DNA from: Globodera rostochiensis
Taxonomy: Eukaryota > Nematoda > Chromadorea > Rhabditida > Heteroderidae
Assembly: GCA_018350325.1 (NCBI GenBank)
Contig: JAEVLN010000007.1
Span: 835,109-899,108, forward strand
Direction: 5' to 3'
DNA: 64,000 bases
Part shown: in pieces, positions 1-9,581 of the stretch
Position numbering within the stretch: position 1 is the stretch's first letter
Layout: every line of letters starts with the position of its first letter
Translations under genes and position numbers: made by a program
Notes under the pieces: model-generated
Seen by the model: the letters and a program-made list of their open reading frames with translations, nothing else
Database searches by the model: none
Told to the model about the DNA's origin: nothing

Positions 1-498
1 ATGGACGCTGTGACAACAAATGTTGTCACTCAAATCGGCGTCATCGACGACATGTGCAACGCGTTCAACATCAGCATTAACAAAGGCGTTCATTTTACAC
101 TCCCTTACAGAGGTACACAATCATAAATTTGTCATCAATTAAATTTTTTTATTTGAAAGAAAAAAACATAAATAGTGATCAGACAGGGCCCAGATTTATC
201 CTCGATAGTCCTGGTCCAGATGATTTTGGAAATCGGACTACCCGAATTTCTTGACCCGGGCTCGGTTTGGGTATGATAAGTTGAGAAAATCCGGGAACCC
301 GGACCCGGGTAATTTTTCTATGAATGACAACCCTAGTCTTGGCATTTAAAAAGTAACAGAAATTTAATTTTTTCATCATATTCAAAATTAAATTTAAAAA
401 TATATTTTTTAATTTCAGGAAATGATGCTCACTTTGAAGCACCACACCCGGACCAAGTGTTCAATCATCCGGGTCAACACAATGCTTACACAAAATAA
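1..498 (+). CDS. Unrecognised gene, last two exons (partial)
   Basis: Two exons join in frame: 1-112, ending at an AG|GT donor, and 419-498, after a TTTCAG acceptor and ending in TAA. The split codon is a glycine. The joined product is about 63 residues from the first ATG, but the window starts exactly at that ATG, so upstream exons may be missing and this Met may be internal. The C-terminus is polar and rich in His, Pro and Asn (ending HPGQHNAYTK). No domain is recognised and no membrane segment is seen. The intron (113-418) holds a degenerate CCGGG-rich repeat. The splice logic is clear; the function is unknown. Confidence 0.5.
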
Positions 499-1622
499 AT
501 TCTGATTTTTGGAAATTAATTACTGAAACCATATAGTTTAATAGATTTTGTTGGACGATTTTGAATTGTGCAATATTTTTAGTCTAGAATAACAAAATTG
601 TCATCATTTAATAATAATAATTTTTAAATTTAAATACGATTGGGTCAACAAACTCATCTTTTACAAAGTTTGAAAATCTATACCTATTCTTAAATTATCC
701 AAAATAAAACAATTGTATCATTAGAAAGCTCTTAAAGTTTAATCTATATATAAGCATAAACTAAGGGTTTGGACAAAATCAAGAAATTTATACGCAGAAA
801 AGTTCGAAAACTTTGAAAATCTAAATTTTGGCAGTCGCAAATACAACTTCTTGGAAATGGATTTTTTAAATATTTTTAATTTGCATCAGTAAAATTATGC
901 AAAGTACAACGATCAAGCCGGCGCTAATCAGGGTTTGTTTGACTTAGCCGAACAACTCAGAATCAATAGAAAATCACCAAAATTAACGAACTTTTCTCAA
1001 ATTTGGCATAAATTTCTAAATTTTCGATAAATTGACTATAACTTTTGAATTTAAAATTTCTTAAAAAATACGTAATGGGGTAAAAATTGCATTAAATAAA
1101 TCGTTAACCCTGTTACGAGGCAGGGTTAGAATCCTTAAGAAAAAATAAACCCGGGTTAGATGAGCGAAGCAAATTCAAATAAACCCGAGTTAAGTTTCGT
1201 CAACTCGGGTTAAAGAGGCAATAAACCCGGGTTAAGAGTTTTAGAAAATGTTCACACTAGGGTAGTGCACGGTCGGTTATACCGAAAATCTTTTTGGAAA
1301 AATTGCTTAACAAACAATCAAAAGTTCAATCTTTTCCTTTAAAATTTTCTTGTTAAGCTCAATTCATATCAATTTCGATTTAATTTTAATCAGTCGATGC
1401 TTTGAAAAAGTATTTTTTCGAACTTTTTGGAGAAAACTCTAGAGTGATGCGGATATGTAACAGGATTGAACTCAAAACCGGATCCTCAGGATTAACCCTG
1501 TAAAATTCTGTTAATCCTGAAATGGCTAAAAATACAGGATTCCGGACAGGATATCCTTGCAAAATCCTGCTTCAGGATCCATTCCTGCACGTATAAATAA
1601 AATTTTAAATTAAATATAAACC
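499..1622. repeat. Dispersed repeats replacing the 3' side of a broken gene copy
   Basis: No intact gene is seen. Positions about 930-1620 match 18.99-19.90 kb at high identity, which is intron 3 of the intact family copy C. The shared block includes several AACCCGGGTTA units, a start like TAGGGTAGTGCACGG, and CAGGATT-rich words. Positions 505-620 are also repeated at 1945-2050, so the broken copy next door appears to have been inserted into, or recombined with, the 3' flank of the first gene. Confidence 0.55.
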
Positions 1623-1934
1623 CTACTTTACCCTCACTTTTGTTCCCTTTGTTGAATTGGTCATTTTGCTTAGACGATTACCAGTGCTTTTTCCAGCTTT
1701 TTCATAATCAATTTCATTTTGTTCGGCCAAAAAATTCATTGAATTTTCTGTTTTGTCCAAAATTGTGGTTATTGCAATTTGGCCATTTTTAATCAGGGAG
1801 CTTTTTATATTTATGAATATTTTGGCCAAATCTTGCACCAATTTAGCCACTTTTTTTTGACGCCCTATCAATTCGTAAAAATTGTCAAGTTTGAAGAAGT
1901 TAAAAAACAGCGATTGATTTTTCGGATGTTTCAA
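1623..1934 (-). pseudogene. Broken copy D of the NRRRKR membrane-protein family
   Basis: The frame matches exon 3 of the intact copies at 2.8, 6.3 and 19.9 kb (KLDNFYELIGRQ, then IFINIKSSLIKNGQ, then DKTENSMNFLAEQ). After STGN about 200 bp of the exon are deleted, and the reading continues out of frame into what should be the KQNDDF...NKSEG end. A four-base insertion sits at the exon 3 acceptor. No signal-peptide exon or transmembrane exon is present beside it. This is a truncated duplicate, closest in its flanks to copy C. Confidence 0.7.
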
Positions 1935-2099
1935 CTCACTGATTTTTGGATATTAATTACTGTGACTATATTCATAGTTTAATAAATTTTGTTGGTCGAT
2001 TTTGAATTGTGCAATATTTTTAGTATAGAATAACAAAATTGTCATCATTCAATATAATATAAGACCTAATTTTTTTAGGAAATTTGCCTATTTTTCCAA

Positions 2100-2519
2100 G
2101 TTTAACAATGACAAAACATACAAAAGATTTTACTTTGTATAAATTCTTTACCAAAATAGCGAAAATGGAACAATAAAACGAAAAAAACAAAGGACACAAA
2201 TTATAAAAATAAAAAGCGAATCTATCCATTGACAATAAAAAAGGAAAAGAATTATAAAAACCCACAAAAAATAACAAAGATAATTGCAACTGACAACATC
2301 GTTCAATTCGTACATTTACACTAGGGTTGGACAAAACCGGATATTATCCGGGTCCCCCGGATACCGGATAGCTCAAAAACACCCGGATACCGGTTCCGGA
2401 TCCAGCATAATTTAGCTGTCATCGTTCAATACTGGATAATTTTTATCCAAAATTGCCCCATACCGGTTCCAGATTATCCGGGTTTGTCCAACCCTAATTT
2501 ACACCACCATCCTTGTGCA
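2100..2519 (-). other. 3'UTR region of copy A, carrying a MITE
   Basis: Positions 2105-2321 are similar to the 3' flanks of copy B (5820-6031), copy C (18340-18430) and an isolated remnant near 8765-8880. Shared words include TTTACCAAAATAGC and AAAACATACAAAA. The conservation outside the coding exons suggests a common 3'UTR. A 175-bp hAT-type MITE splits it in copy A. Confidence 0.5.
2322..2496. mobile_element. hAT-type MITE with 8-bp target duplication
   Basis: The terminal inverted repeat begins TAGGGTTGGACAAA and ends TTTGTCCAACCCTA. It is flanked by a perfect 8-bp direct repeat, ATTTACAC (2314-2321 and 2497-2504). The interior is built of CCGGATA/TATCCGG words. An 8-bp duplication is typical of the hAT superfamily. 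It lies in the 3'UTR of copy A, 24 bp past the stop. One end of a related element is seen near 21.60 kb. Confidence 0.85.
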
Positions 2520-3672
2520 TTAATTCCGCCGTCTACAGAAAAAAACACAGAGCCACATGCCGACTATGACGATTATGGAGAAGAGGATGGAAGCGACGAG
2601 GAAGATGATGGCAGCTTTTGTACTGAGATGGGCGTGATATACGGGGGTGACCCGCTTGCGTCGACGGTTTTTGCCTAAAATTTAAATGTTTTTATTAAGT
2701 AATTCGTTAATTTGTCAACTTTAAACAAAATATTATAAGAGAATTTTATTCAAAATTGTTTTTTTTATCGATTCAATTTATTTTTATATTAAATAAATAT
2801 AAACCTCCGTTACCTTCACTTTTGTTTCCAAAGTATTTTTTGAATTCGTCATTTTGCTTCACCGATTGCCATAAATTAACAATTTCTTTGGCATTTTCAC
2901 CAACATTTTTGGCGCGACTCATTTCGGACCAAATTGTTGCCATTCTTTTCACAATTACAGGAAGTTCTATTTGCGTACCAGTGCTTTTTCCAGCTTTTTC
3001 ATAATCAATTTCATTTTGTTCGGCCAAGAAATTCATTGCATTTTCTGTTTTGTCCAAAATTGTGTTTATTTCAATTTGGCCATTTGCAATCAGCGAACTT
3101 TTTATGTTTATGAATGTTTTGGCCAAATCTTGCACCAATTTAGCCACTTCACCTTGACCTTTCACCAATTCGTAAAAATTGTCAAGTTTCAACAGGGTTA
3201 AAAACAGCGATTGCTTTCCCGGTTGTTTCAACTGATTCGGCGTGGAATTTTGGTTAAATTTATTTTTTAACAAATTAACATTTTTAAATAAAAAATCGGT
3301 GCAAATATTTTTTGCTAATTAATTTTTAATATATTTTATAAACACCTCAAATGCCGGCTGTTTGGGAGATTGTCGCGGAGGCTTATAATTTTCTTCATTC
3401 GAAAGCTTCTCAATAAAAGGATCACTCTTGTCCATTTCGGAGGCCATTTGTTCGATTTGTTTGTTCGAAATTCCAGTTTCTTGCATCAATTGGTGCCAAA
3501 ATTTTGGGGAACTAAATTGTTTTTTTAATTTAATAAATGCCAAATTATTTTTTGGAGTGGTCTTGGATTTTTATATAAATAAGACAAACTTTGGATGTCG
3601 AATTTCAGTTGATTTTGAAGATGTCGCATCAAATAAAAATATCAAGATCAAGCAAATAGCAAAAGCAAACAT
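2520..3672 (-). CDS. NRRRKR membrane-protein family, copy A (four exons)
   Basis: Exons on the minus strand are 3590-3672, 3346-3511, 2814-3231 and 2520-2674. All junctions are GT-AG and phases agree, giving 273 residues. Residues 1-19 form a signal peptide (MFAFAICLILIFLFDATSS). Residues about 20-222 form a polar, probably helical ectodomain. A basic run NRRRKR lies at about 225-230, followed by a short spacer, a hydrophobic helix at about 243-267 and a CRRRN tail. Predicted topology is type I single-pass. I do not recognise the family. The basic run fits the furin consensus R-X-K/R-R just outside the membrane, so the ectodomain could be shed (inference). Without splicing, the exons look like separate short ORFs broken by stops. 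Confidence 0.75.
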
Positions 3673-3939
3673 TTTTGTTCTTTTTTTTTTGTTGAAATAA
3701 TATCTAAACGAAGTTATAATTATTACACCGCAGTTCCTCTGAGCCCGGCCCCAAATAGAAACAAAAACCTCGGGTTTTTTGATATTTTTTTACATAAGAG
3801 GAAATATGGCATATTTAAATATTATATAATTTAATTTGTATAAACTAACTCATATATTTTAAATTTATTTTGTATACATAAATTATGCCCAACCTAGCCT
3901 TGTTTCATGTGTATAAACCAATTTTTTTGAGTGCTTAAA

Positions 3940-4210
3940 TGGATACGAATAAAGGAAAATTGCCACGTTTTCTCATTGACGTTTTATGCCATTGTCAATG
4001 GGCAATCAAATAAGCCTTGTGGCTATTTTGCCAACGGCATTACATATTGATTTGCTATATTATAGAGGGGGATGTGCCCTGACTTTTTTATGATTTTTAC
4101 ATTTTGTTAATGATTATTTTATTACTTTTATTGATTCCAATTTAAACACAAATATATGTAAGACCGTTTAAAGAAAATAAATTTAATCTAATTCTGCTCA
4201 ATAATTTGGA
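3940..4210 (-). promoter_or_regulatory. Conserved upstream block of copy A
   Basis: This stretch, 270-540 bp upstream of the copy A start, is nearly repeated upstream of copy B (7455-7670) and in part upstream of copy C (20930-21100). Shared words include AAATAAGCCTTGTGGC, TTTTGCCAACGGCA and GATTTGCTATATTATAGAGG. The last reads as a TATA-like sequence on the gene strand. Copies A and C also have ATGCCA here, the dorsal-gland-box hexamer described for some cyst-nematode effectors, but a hexamer is weak evidence. It could be promoter or simply part of the duplicated unit. Confidence 0.4.
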
Positions 4211-4965
4211 AAATTGACTCATATAATTTTTTTATTTAGTTATTTTAATTTATTAAAACTATTTGGTATATATGTTACGGTTAATTTTGGAAATCGCTTA
4301 ATTGTGGAATTAACTGGTTAATTTTGAAATTCTAAAATTTGAAAGTCTACATTTTTTAACTTAACCAATCAAATAAACAATTTGCAAGCACTAAATGAGA
4401 GGCATTTGGGGAAAAAAGCAAAGCGGTTCAATTCTTTTTTAAAAGTTCAACATGAAAAAGCACTCTTTATTGAAATAATTTATTGAAAATTAGCTTTGGC
4501 TTAACAATAGCTTTTAAAAGCATATCGTCTTGTATGTTTGATTTGGTTGAGTTTAAAAAATAGTAAGAAAGGTGTTTTTCCCTGAACCCGAAACACGAAC
4601 CCGAAACCACAGAAAACCCGAAATTTCGGGTCTACTGAACCCGAAACTTTTCAAAAAAAAAAAATTTGTTACAATTTTTTTTAACGAGACCGAAGCTGTA
4701 TCTAGCCTTGGAATTAAGATTTCAAAAACTTAAAAAATAAGTTTTTATTGCTGCATATAGCAAAGCTTTATAGATGTGGTGCTCTGCTCTTAGTGAGCAT
4801 TATTCATCAGCAGGTCTGAGGTCATTAATTTGGGTGATTTATTCCCTGTCTTGCCTACGGCACTTGGAATTTTTCGGATTCATATCACAACAACTGATGC
4901 AAATCATTAAACAATTTTTGAAAAAAACAAATTGTAAGCTGCCGACAATGTTACGCGCTGAGAAT
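4211..4965. other. Intergenic AT-rich DNA
   Basis: No gene is seen. There is a small degenerate cluster of CCCGAAA words (4575-4650). The short frames here lack splice-supported extensions. Confidence 0.4.
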
Positions 4966-5591
4966 CAGGGCTGTGTCGAAATTTCCGATTTTTGACGTTT
5001 TTTCCTTTCGATTTCGACAAAAATGGGCTGTTTCCCGAAAATAATTTCGAAAGTCGTGGTCCCGGCTTTTAAATTTTTGGCAAGGACGGGCAGTGGTCTT
5101 GCCAACTTTTTGAGAATTCAATCTTTTTTACATGTGTCCCCAAGGTAAACTGCTAGCTCAGTGGTTTGTCTTTTCGATGTTGTGTTTTGGGTTCGAACCC
5201 GCTTCAGTGCAATCATTTTTGTTAGCCTTTTTTCGGCCTTAACATTTCTATCCCCCATTAACGGAACATCAAAAAAAGAAAAATAAATTCATCCCATCTT
5301 CTTGAATAAAACGCTTAATTTTGCTAAATTTTTATGAAATTTCTTAACAAAATTGAGTCAAAAGTACAAAAAATTTTCTCGGCGGCGCCTATCGGCACCG
5401 CCAACCCCCCGCCGCCCAAAAGCTTTAAGCCTAATAAGGGCCACTGAAGCAAAAAAGGACGACTTATCAAACAATATTTATTAAAATAAATTATTTTAAT
5501 AAAATACAAAAAAATTTCGATTTACTTTCGATTTCGATTTTCGACGTTTTGTTCCTTTCGATTTCGATTTTTTACTTTCGACACAGCCCTG
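4966..5591. mobile_element. hAT-type non-autonomous element with nested SINE
   Basis: The termini are CAGGGCTGTGTCGAAA and its inverse, TTTCGACACAGCCCTG. A perfect 8-bp duplication, CTGAGAAT, flanks it (4958-4965 and 5592-5599). The ends carry repeated TTTCGATTTCGA words. A tRNA-like SINE occupies the middle. No transposase is encoded, so it would need a hAT transposase in trans. Confidence 0.88.
5145..5405 (+). mobile_element. tRNA-headed SINE with GC-rich hairpin tail
   Basis: The head carries pol III box A-like (TAGCTCAGTGGTTTG, about 5155) and box B (GGTTCGAACCC, about 5190) sequences. About 170 bp later comes CTTAACAAAATTGAGTCAAA, then a hairpin, CGGCGGCGCCTATCGGCACC (about 5383). The same order occurs on the minus strand at about 14690-14397, and the hairpin recurs at 37.73, 39.68, 40.86, 41.86 and 43.04 kb. 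This is a SINE by structure; the parent tRNA is not clear. Confidence 0.6.
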
Positions 5592-5599
5592 CTGAGAAT

Positions 5600-6031
5600 A
5601 TCGTGTAAACAATTGGAATGAGAATTATTTTATAAATGATTATTATTTAAGAAATTTTTGAGATGTAAATGTAAAAATATTGATCGGGTGAGATATTATT
5701 AAAGAATATAATTTATGTAAATGCCCATTTCAAATGGGCTGTCATTTATTGTTTGATGGGTTTAGAGAATTTGAGTTTAACAAAAAGTTCGTTTAGCCAA
5801 AAAATTTGTTTTCAAAGAACACACTACAACAACAAATTCTTTACCAAAATAACAAAAGTGGAACAATAAAGGCATAAAAAGCACTACTTATACTGTATAT
5901 ACCAAATAAAAAGCATCTAATCCCAAAAAAATCTGACAATAAGAAAGGAAACAAAAGAATTTAAAAAACCAAAAGAAATTAGAAATAAAAAAGATGAATG
6001 AATGCATCGACGACATCGTTCGTTCGTACAT
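5600..6031 (-). other. 3'UTR/downstream region of copy B
   Basis: Positions 5820-6031 match the 3' flank of copy A (2105-2321), including TTTACCAAAATA and TCGTTCGTACATTTACA just beyond the stop. There is no separate gene. Confidence 0.45.
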
Positions 6032-7171
6032 TTACATCTTTTTGCAACAAATAATGGCCACTATGATGGCCACGGAGACGACGATGAGAACGCCGCCAAC
6101 AATGAGGCCAACTATTAGAGAGCCATTGTCGTGAGTTGTTGGGGCAACCCACCGCTTGCGTCGACGGTTTTTGCCTAAAATTTAAATGTTTTATTAAGTA
6201 ATTCGTTAATTTGTCAACTTTAAACAAATATTATAAGATAATTATTCAAAACCATTTTTTAACATATTGATTCAAATTTTAATTTTTATATTAAATATAC
6301 CTAAACCTCTTTTACCTTCACTTTTGTTTCCAAAATATTTTTTGAAGTCGTCATTTTGTTTGGCCGATTGCCATAAATTAACAATTTTTTGCACAATTTC
6401 TTTGTAATTTTCACCGCCATTATTGGGGCGACTCATTTCGGACCAAATTGTTGCCATGTTTTTGACAATTTCAGGAAGGTCAATCTGTTCAGCTTTTTCA
6501 TAATCAATTTCATTTTGTTCGGCCAAGAAATTCATTGCATTTTCTGTTTTGTCCAAAATTGTGGTTATTTCAATTTGGCCATTTTTAATCAGGGAGCTTT
6601 TTATATTTATGAATGTTTTGGCCAAATCTTGCACCAATTTAGCCACTTCACCTTGACCTTTCACCAATTCATAAAAATTATCAAGTTTGAAGAGGTTAAA
6701 AAAGAGCGATTGCTTTTCCGGATGTTTCAACTGATTCGGCTTAGAATTTTGGTTGAATTTATTTGAATTGGGTTTTTTAACAAATTTAACATTTTTAAAT
6801 AGAAATGCTAACTAATTTTTAATATATTTTATAAACACCTCAAATGCCGGCTGTTTGGGAGATTGTCGCGGAGGCTTATAATTTTCTTCCTTCGAAAGTT
6901 TCTCAATAAAAGAATCACTTTTGTCCATTTCGGAGGCCATTTGTTTGATTTGTTCGTCACAAATTCCACTTTTTTGCATCAATTGGTGCCAAAATTGTGG
7001 GGGACTAAATTATTGTTTCATTATTTAATAAATGCCAAATTATTTTTTGGCATAGTCTTGGATTTTTATATAAAATAAGACAAACTTTGGATGTTGAATT
7101 TCAGTTGATTTTGAAGATGTCTCATCAAATAAAAATATAAAGATCAAGCAATTAGCAAAAAAAATAAACAT
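6032..7171 (-). CDS. NRRRKR membrane-protein family, copy B (four exons)
   Basis: Exons are 7086-7171, 6839-7004, 6316-6730 and 6032-6174 on the minus strand. All junctions are GT-AG, the phases match those of copy A, and the product is 269 residues. It has a signal peptide (MFIFFANCLIFIFLF...), an ectodomain with FWHQLMQ, EMDKSDSFIEKLS and AKTFINIKSS blocks, the NRRRKR run at about 225-230, and a clear transmembrane helix at about 241-264 (SLIVGLIVGGVLIVV...) followed by CCKKM. Identity to copy A is high in exons 1-3, while exon 4 beyond the basic run is quite different. Function unknown; a surface or shed secreted role is inferred from topology. Confidence 0.78.
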
Positions 7172-7454
7172 GTTTGTTCTTTTCTAAAATAATCTAAACG
7201 ATAATAATTTATTATACCGCAGTTCTCTGAGCCCGCCCCAATAGAAACAAAAATCTAGGGGTTTTGAGGTGTTTCTTTCCCAAAGGCTCATAAGAGGAAT
7301 ATTATATTAGGTAATTTAATTTGTTCAATAATATATATAAATTAATTCATATATTTATTTAAATTTATTTTATACATAAATTATGTTAAATCTAGCCTTA
7401 TTTCATGTATATAAACCAATTTTTTCGATTGCCTAACTAGCTACAAATTATAGG

Positions 7455-7670
7455 AAATTGCCACGTTTACTCATTGACGCAAATAAGCCTTGTGGCTATT
7501 TTGCCAACGGCATTACATATTGATTTGCTATATTATAGAGGGGGATGTGCCCTGACTTTTTTATGATTTTTACATTTTGTTAATGATTATTTTATTACTT
7601 TTATTGATTCCAATTTAAACACAATATATGTAAGACCGTTTAAAGAAAATAAAATTTAATCTAATTCTGT
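7455..7670 (-). promoter_or_regulatory. Conserved upstream block of copy B
   Basis: This is the counterpart of 3940-4210, with the same TTGCCACGTTT, CCTTGTGGCTATTTTGCC and GCTATATTATAGAGG words in the same order. The segment holding ATGCCA in copies A and C is deleted here. It starts about 285 bp upstream of the copy B start. Confidence 0.4.
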
Positions 7671-7693
7671 CCAATAAAAACCGGGGTTCATCT

Positions 7694-8760
7694 CAGGGTG
7701 GCATAGGTCCAAGCCTAACAAACCCCTAAGTCTCTCCCTTTTGTGTGATTAATGGTAAAAAAATAAAAAAAATCATAGATTTTCAAAATCTTAGATGTTG
7801 TCAGATCTTAAAAATATTGTCAAATTCGTAATCAGCACCCCTTGAAAACTCCATATATGATGTTTTCAGCAAATTTGGGTAGGGGGTCGCAAAATGCGAA
7901 AGTACCAAAAATCCAAAACCGGGGTGGTCAAAAAACTAAAAAACGGTTTTGCCGGCTTTAACCCGGCTAGGAGTAGAGATAGCTGCGCGTCACCAGCGAT
8001 GTAAATATTGACAAGCTTATTCTGCATCGAATACAAAAAATCGCTTCCGGATCCGACATCTCTTCGTCTCTTTATGAATTTTTGAATGTCCGTTTTCGAC
8101 AAATTTATTGAAGGAATGACCAAAAATTACAGTGAAAAAAGACAAAGTTTTTGAATCGGGTTTCAAGCCAAATTTCAAAAATTCATAAACAGACGAAGAG
8201 ATGTCGAATTCGGAAGCGATTTTTTGTCTCATTTTGGGCTTCTTATTGTTGTACCTGGCTCCATCTATTTGATGCCCCAAGGCCATCGCTCAACGTTGGC
8301 AAGCTTAAAAACATTTTCTTTCATGCTTTAAAAATTTATTTGTAAAAGCTTTCAAATAATTTTTTTTTAATTTACACATTGTTTTGTAAGCTTACATTTT
8401 ACAGAGAAACAAAAATTTTTGTAAATTTTATTTGGCTCGAAAATATTATGCGGGCACTGTCACTGGTAGCAGCAACAGATGGAGTTGCATCTTTATAACT
8501 AGGGCCAAATTCAATATAAAATTCAAATTCCACACTGGTTAAATGCAATTTTTAGGCATTTTCCCGAAAATTTTTGAAGAAAAAGGCGGAGGGATCCGAC
8601 CCCGAGCCGGCGGGGATTTCCTGTGGCTGGGATTAAACAGGGTCCCCACTTCCTAATAAAGCCCGACCTGCTTTTCTGGAGGGGGTTGGCCGAGAGTCTC
8701 GGTCTTGTGACTTTTTCGTGCTTTTTGTCGACCCGCTGCGCAACCCGGTATTGGAATGTT
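7694..8760. repeat. Repeat-rich intergenic region with a foldback
   Basis: A CAGGGTGGCATAGGTCC end at about 7694 resembles the inverse of an end at 13.01 kb. An inverted repeat lies at about 8036-8087 and 8173-8226, with arms that include AAAATCGCTTCCGGATC and ACATCTCTTCGTCT. Short frames overlap this hairpin and have no other support. Positions 8590-8740 are GC-rich and share words with 18.8 kb. Confidence 0.45.
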
Positions 8761-8764
8761 TAAC

Positions 8765-8880
8765 AACATCAAAACATACAAAATATTTTACTCAAATTCA
8801 TTACCAAAATAGCAAAAAGTGGAACAAATAAACGCAAAAAGCAAAGCACAATTATATGTATTAAAAAACCCAAAAAAAAC
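8765..8880 (-). other. Isolated 3'UTR remnant of the NRRRKR family
   Basis: It shares CATACAAAATATTTTA and TTACCAAAATAGCAAAAA words with the regions beyond the stops of copies A-C, but no coding exon of the family is seen nearby. It may be a relic of a fifth copy. Confidence 0.35.
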
Positions 8881-8910
8881 TTGTTGCGACATTCATGCCC
8901 GGCCAGGATA

Positions 8911-9201
8911 GTGTCCGGACATTTCGCCCATCGCAAGTCTTCAAAACAAACTCAAAAAGCCCAAATTTGGCCAACTTTTGGTGCCTTATTTTTTCTTCAT
9001 AGCGGTTACCGTCGCAATCATTTTGCAGATTCTTACTCAACTTCGAAATGTCCAATAGGCGAAATGTCCAATGGGCGAAATGTCCATGGGCGAAATGTCC
9101 ATGGGCGAAACGTCCGTTTTTTCATTACTGGACGAAATGTCCATGGGCGAAACGTCCGTTTTTTCACTACTGGACGAACAATGGTCGAAATGTCCGGACA
9201 C
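8911..9201. mobile_element. MITE with CGAAATGTCC tandem words
   Basis: The ends are inverted: GTGTCCGGACATTTCG at the left and CGAAATGTCCGGACAC at the right. The interior has at least six tandem CGAAATGTCCATGGG-like units (9045-9190). I see no clear target duplication. Related words occur near 22.15-22.20 kb. Confidence 0.6.
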
Positions 9202-9581
9202 CAATTTTCGCACTCAACTGCCCAAAAAAGTCTTGTTTTAGTCTTCGCTCTGTTGTCCTGCTGTTTAGTGATGCACGAGAGTCTCGCTCGGTCTCGAGTC
9301 TCGACTCGAGAAAAGTCTCGGGTTTTTTGGGTCTCGGTCTCGAGTCTCGGGTGCTTGGTCTCGAAAATCGAGACTTTTTTACACCCCTAAAGATTGGACT
9401 CTCAGATGAAAATTCACTTCAGATATAAATTGATAAACAAAATTTGAAATAATTTGAAATTTGCGCAAGGCATTTTGCCAATTTTATTTAAGTCAGTAAT
9501 AAAAGAAACATTTATGTACATACTATCACCTGAAGATGCTTTAACAATATCTATATTTCAAACTTACTTTAAGCAAATAAA

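Noticed and set aside
8881..9428. Two overlapping frames of 126-169 codons
   Set aside because: They run through the CGAAATGTCC MITE and the left end of the hAT transposon and are repeat-derived.
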